DNA of 64,000 nucleotides from assembly GCA_039978075.1 (NCBI GenBank), contig JBDWCA010000002.1, positions 1 to 64,000 of the forward strand, written 5' to 3'. The notes beneath the pieces were generated by a model. It made no database searches, was not told the DNA's origin, and saw only the letters and a program-made list of their open reading frames with translations. The DNA comes from Anderseniella sp039978075 (GTDB lineage: Bacteria > Pseudomonadota > Alphaproteobacteria > Rhizobiales > Aestuariivirgaceae). Made by a program: the position numbers and the translations under genes. Of this stretch, positions 61,117-64,000 are shown piece by piece (positions within the stretch are counted from its first letter, which is position 1; every line of letters begins with the position of its first letter).

Positions 61117-63906
61117 CTACTCTGCTGCGACACTCTGCCGGCTCCCGGCAGGCTCGACCCTTGCGGCGCAGAACTTGAACTCCGGAATTTTCCCGTACGG
61201 ATCAAGCGCTGCATTGGTCAGCAGGTTCGCGGCAGCCTCGACAAAGGCAAACGGAATGAAGATGGCGCCAACCGGCACCTGATCGTCCTGCCGCACCATG
61301 ATCTCCACTTCGCCACGGCGCGTTGCAACACGCACCTTGTCGCCCGCCTCGATGCCGAGCTTTGTTATGTCAGCCACATTCATCTGAACCACAGGCTCCG
61401 GGTTCACCGCATCAAGCACGAACGACCGCCGTGTCATGGCACCTGTGTGCCAGTGTTCAAGCTGGCGCCCGGTTGACAGAATGAACGGATAATCCGCATC
61501 AGGCGTTTCATCCGGCGGTATTACCTTGGCCGGTACCATTTTGCCGAGGCCGGTAGCCGTCGGGAACCGGTCGGAGAACACGATATCCTCGCCGGGGTGA
61601 TCGGGTGCGGGACATGGATAGGCAACCACGTCTTCACTGATCAGCCGGTCCCAGGTGATATTGTCCAGCGAAGGCATGGCCAGTTTCATTTCGGCAAACA
61701 CATCTGCCGGTGTGTCATAGGTCCAGTTGAGGTCAAGCCGGTTGGCGAGATCACATGTAATGGCCCAGTCTTCGCGCGCTTCACCCGGTGCTTCAAGCGC
61801 CTTGCGGCCCATCTGCACCTGACGGTTGGTGTTCGACACCGTACCGTTCTTTTCCGGCCACGCTGATGCCGGCAGGATCACATCGGCAAACATGGCTGTT
61901 TCGGTGAGGAAGATATCCTGCACCACCAGGTGATCCAGCTTGGCAAGTGCGGCACGGGCATGGTTCACATCCGGATCGGACATGGCCGGGTTTTCACCCA
62001 GAATATACATGCCGTTGATCGCGCCATCATGGATCGCATGCACGATCTCCACCACGGTCAGGCCGGGTTCGGGGTCCAGTTTTGCATCCCACAGTTTTTC
62101 GAATTTTGTGAGATTTTCCTCTTCAACAACTTTCGAATAGTCCGGAAACACCATCGGGATCAGGCCCGCATCAGAAGCGCCCTGCACATTATTCTGGCCA
62201 CGCAGCGGATGCAGGCCGGTACCCGCACGCCCGGTCTGACCACACATCAGGGCCAGCGAAATCAGGCAGCGCGCATTGTCGGTGCCGTGGGTATGTTGCG
62301 ACACGCCCATGCCCCAGAAGATAATCGCGGCACTCGCCTTGGCGTACTTGCGCGCCACGGTGCGGATCTCATCTGCTGCAATGCCGCAAATGGCTTCCAT
62401 GGCTTCCGGCGAGTAATCAGCCAGATGGTCTTTCAGCTTGTCGAAGCCTTCGGCGTGCGCCTGGATATACTGCTCGTCATACAGGCCTTCTTCGACAATC
62501 ACGTTCATCATGGCATTGAGCAGCGACACGTCGGCGCCGTTCTTGAACTGCAGCATATGGCTGGCATAACGCTTCATGGCCGTGCCGCGCGGATCAAGGA
62601 TGATCAGCTCGGCACCGCGCTGTGCGGCCTGCTTGAAGAAAGTGGCGGCAACCGGATGGTTCTCGGTCGGATTGGCGCCGATGACCACGATCACATCGGA
62701 ATCACGAACCGCAGTAAATGGTGCCGTTACAGCACCGGACCCGATGGTTTCCATCAGCGCTGCCACGGATGAGGCATGGCAAAGCCTGGTGCAGTGATCG
62801 ACATTGTTGGATCCAAAACCAACCCGCACCAGCTTCTGGAACAGATAGGCTTCCTCATTGGAGCATTTCGCCGATCCGAAACCAGCAAGCGCCTTTGGAC
62901 CCTTGGTCTCGCGAATGGTCTTGAGACCGTTGGCCGCGACATCAAGTGCTTCATCCCAGCTCGCTTCGCGAAAATGCGTCAGGGGATTGGCCGGGTCCAT
63001 GTTCAGGCCCTTGGGCAGACCCTGCTTCCGAATAAGCGGCTTGGTCAGGCGTTCAGGTGACGTGATGTAGTCGAAGCCGAAACGCCCCTTGACGCATAAA
63101 CGGTTTTCATTTGCCGGCCCGCCCTTGCCTTCAACAAAGGCAATATGATCCTGGCCGGTGTTTTCATCCTTGCGGATGTTGTAGGTGATCTGGCAACCAA
63201 CACCGCAATACGGGCAGATGCTGTCGACCTGGCGATCCGCCTTGCGGCTGCCGCGGCCCTTTTCATCAATGATAGTCGACGGCATCAGCGCGCCGGTCGG
63301 GCACGCCTGAACACATTCCCCGCACGCCACGCAGGTCGATGCGCCCATGGGGTCATCAAAGTCAAAAACCACCTTTTCGTGCGGACCCCGGAATGCCATG
63401 CCGATCACGTCATTGACCTGCACTTCGCGACAGGCACGCACGCACAGGTTACAGTGAATGCAGGCATCCAGATTGACCGCCATCGCCGGATGCGAAATGT
63501 CAGGCTTTGGCGATGTGTCACGCGGAAAGCGTGAGACATCCACTTCCATCGCGTCTGCCCATTGCAGGAAAGACGACTGGTCATCATGGGCATCTTCACG
63601 CTCGGGCTGGTCCGCCATCAGCAGTTCGATCACCATTTTACGGGCGTTGGATGAGCGCTCGTTCTGGGAGTTTACAACCATGCCTTCCGAAGGTGTACGC
63701 ACGCACGACGCCGCCAGGACACGCTCGCCTTCGACTTCTACCATGCAGGCGCGGCAATTGCCGTCGGCGCGATAGCCCGGCGCGTCTTTCCAGCACAGAT
63801 GCGGAATGGTGGTGCCTTCGCGCTTGGCGACCTGCCAGATGGTTTCGCCGTCTTTGGCCTCGACTTCACGTCCGTCGAGGGTGAACTTGATTGTGCTACC
63901 GGACAT
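61117..63906 (-). CDS. fdsA: NAD-dependent formate dehydrogenase, alpha (catalytic) subunit
   Basis: A 929-residue cytosolic molybdoenzyme oxidising formate to CO2. Order: 2Fe-2S ferredoxin domain (Cys38, 51, 54, 68); two 4Fe-4S clusters in CIHCNLCVRAC and CVACGECVQAC; a further 4Fe-4S in CPYCGVGC (231-238); then the bis-MGD domain. The Mo ligand is Cys376 in HCTRLCHASS, cysteine rather than selenocysteine, next to His377. Electrons pass to FdsB and NAD. It overlaps fdsB by one base (TGATG) and heads the MOSC-fdhD-mobAB-moeA genes. Confidence 0.97.
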   Translation of the reverse strand: MSGSTIKFTLDGREVEAKDGETIWQVAKREGTTIPHLCWKDAPGYRADGNCRACMVEVEGERVLAASCVRTPSEGMVVNSQNERSSNARKMVIELLMADQPEREDAHDDQSSFLQWADAMEVDVSRFPRDTSPKPDISHPAMAVNLDACIHCNLCVRACREVQVNDVIGMAFRGPHEKVVFDFDDPMGASTCVACGECVQACPTGALMPSTIIDEKGRGSRKADRQVDSICPYCGVGCQITYNIRKDENTGQDHIAFVEGKGGPANENRLCVKGRFGFDYITSPERLTKPLIRKQGLPKGLNMDPANPLTHFREASWDEALDVAANGLKTIRETKGPKALAGFGSAKCSNEEAYLFQKLVRVGFGSNNVDHCTRLCHASSVAALMETIGSGAVTAPFTAVRDSDVIVVIGANPTENHPVAATFFKQAAQRGAELIILDPRGTAMKRYASHMLQFKNGADVSLLNAMMNVIVEEGLYDEQYIQAHAEGFDKLKDHLADYSPEAMEAICGIAADEIRTVARKYAKASAAIIFWGMGVSQHTHGTDNARCLISLALMCGQTGRAGTGLHPLRGQNNVQGASDAGLIPMVFPDYSKVVEEENLTKFEKLWDAKLDPEPGLTVVEIVHAIHDGAINGMYILGENPAMSDPDVNHARAALAKLDHLVVQDIFLTETAMFADVILPASAWPEKNGTVSNTNRQVQMGRKALEAPGEAREDWAITCDLANRLDLNWTYDTPADVFAEMKLAMPSLDNITWDRLISEDVVAYPCPAPDHPGEDIVFSDRFPTATGLGKMVPAKVIPPDETPDADYPFILSTGRQLEHWHTGAMTRRSFVLDAVNPEPVVQMNVADITKLGIEAGDKVRVATRRGEVEIMVRQDDQVPVGAIFIPFAFVEAAANLLTNAALDPYGKIPEFKFCAARVEPAGSRQSVAAE

Positions 63907-64000
63907 CAGGAAACGTCCTCCTTGAAGTGCGTCATGACAGTACGTATCGGGTTCGGCGCTGCCTGCCCCAGGCCGCAGATGGATGCGTCGGCCATAGCGG
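63906..64000 (-). CDS. fdsB: NAD-dependent formate dehydrogenase, beta subunit (C-terminal end only)
   Basis: The last 30 codons of a gene that enters from the right edge. The peptide includes SICGLGQAAPNPIRTVMTHF, the C-terminal signature of the NuoF-like flavin/NAD subunit, with the cysteine of its 4Fe-4S cluster. Its TGA shares a base with the fdsA start. The rest lies outside the window. Confidence 0.85.
   Translation of the reverse strand, partial: AMADASICGLGQAAPNPIRTVMTHFKEDVS

Noticed and set aside
62770..62790. Selenocysteine in FdsA
   Set aside because: The Mo-ligand codon is an ordinary cysteine codon; there is no in-frame TGA.

Overview
This window is one continuous stretch of an alphaproteobacterial chromosome. 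It is about 58-60% GC by eye and mostly ordinary housekeeping DNA. No rRNA, tRNA, insertion sequence or CRISPR array was seen. The gene orders point to the order Hyphomicrobiales (Rhizobiales). They include tlpA / argH / lptM-lysA / TIGR02302, then hpt / zinc-ribbon protein / ftsE-ftsX-ydcF-plsC, then chaC / DUF2125 / tyrC-hisC-chorismate mutase-methyltransferase / gloB, plus alphaproteobacterial markers such as DUF2794. The genus cannot be read from the sequence.

Layout. 0-2.8 kb: leuB, a small Thr-rich ORF with RNA hairpins, and asd (branched-chain and aspartate-family amino acid synthesis). 2.8-8.7 kb: htpG, a gene-free stretch with terminator-like structures on the minus strand, DUF2794, a Bax inhibitor-1 membrane protein, pterin carbinolamine dehydratase, a low-molecular-weight phosphatase, ThpR and a TesA-type esterase. 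8.9-16.5 kb: the YbbA/YbbP exporter, a B12 adenosyltransferase, a rhomboid protease, etfBA and 3-hydroxybutyryl-CoA dehydrogenase. 16.6-30.5 kb: TlpA-type thioredoxin, argH, an LptM-like lipoprotein, lysA, TIGR02302, hpt and the ftsEX operon. 30.5-36.0 kb: an apparent insertion in the conserved gene order, holding a Tat-exported isochorismatase-fold hydrolase with a divergent AraC regulator, a B12-dependent ribonucleotide reductase and a small gene behind a GTTC-N7-GTTC (LexA/SOS) box. 36.0-45.9 kb: aromatic and histidine synthesis genes, gloB, a Ca/Na antiporter, and phaB-phaA facing phaR. 46.1-49.6 kb: an Rrf2 regulator facing a stub of a COG0523 metallochaperone gene, DUF1826, a class III alcohol dehydrogenase lacking two structural-zinc cysteines, and the zinc-independent GTP cyclohydrolase folE2; this looks like a low-zinc response cluster. 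49.7-64 kb: gamma-glutamyltransferase, formate-THF ligase, a thiol peroxidase, a dimethylglycine/sarcosine dehydrogenase family enzyme, and a tight minus-strand operon fdsB-fdsA-MOSC-fdhD-mobA-mobB-moeA-HAD.

How the genes fit together. The right end is a one-carbon module: methylated-glycine oxidation gives C1 units, formate-THF ligase links the folate pool to formate, GSH-dependent formaldehyde dehydrogenase feeds formate, and the FdsAB formate dehydrogenase with its own molybdenum-cofactor genes oxidises formate. The etf, hbd and pha genes form a C4 acyl-CoA / polyhydroxybutyrate theme. Cobalamin adenosyltransferase and class II RNR imply B12 dependence.

Most interesting points: (1) the SOS-box gene at 35453-35881, whose C-terminus carries a sliding-clamp-like peptide; (2) a 12-Thr/36-residue leader ORF plus hairpins before asd; (3) the zinc-sparing cluster with a decayed chaperone and a structurally zinc-poor ADH; (4) palindromic TGCAATGCA motifs between phaA and phaR; (5) terminated, unannotated minus-strand RNA candidates upstream of htpG.
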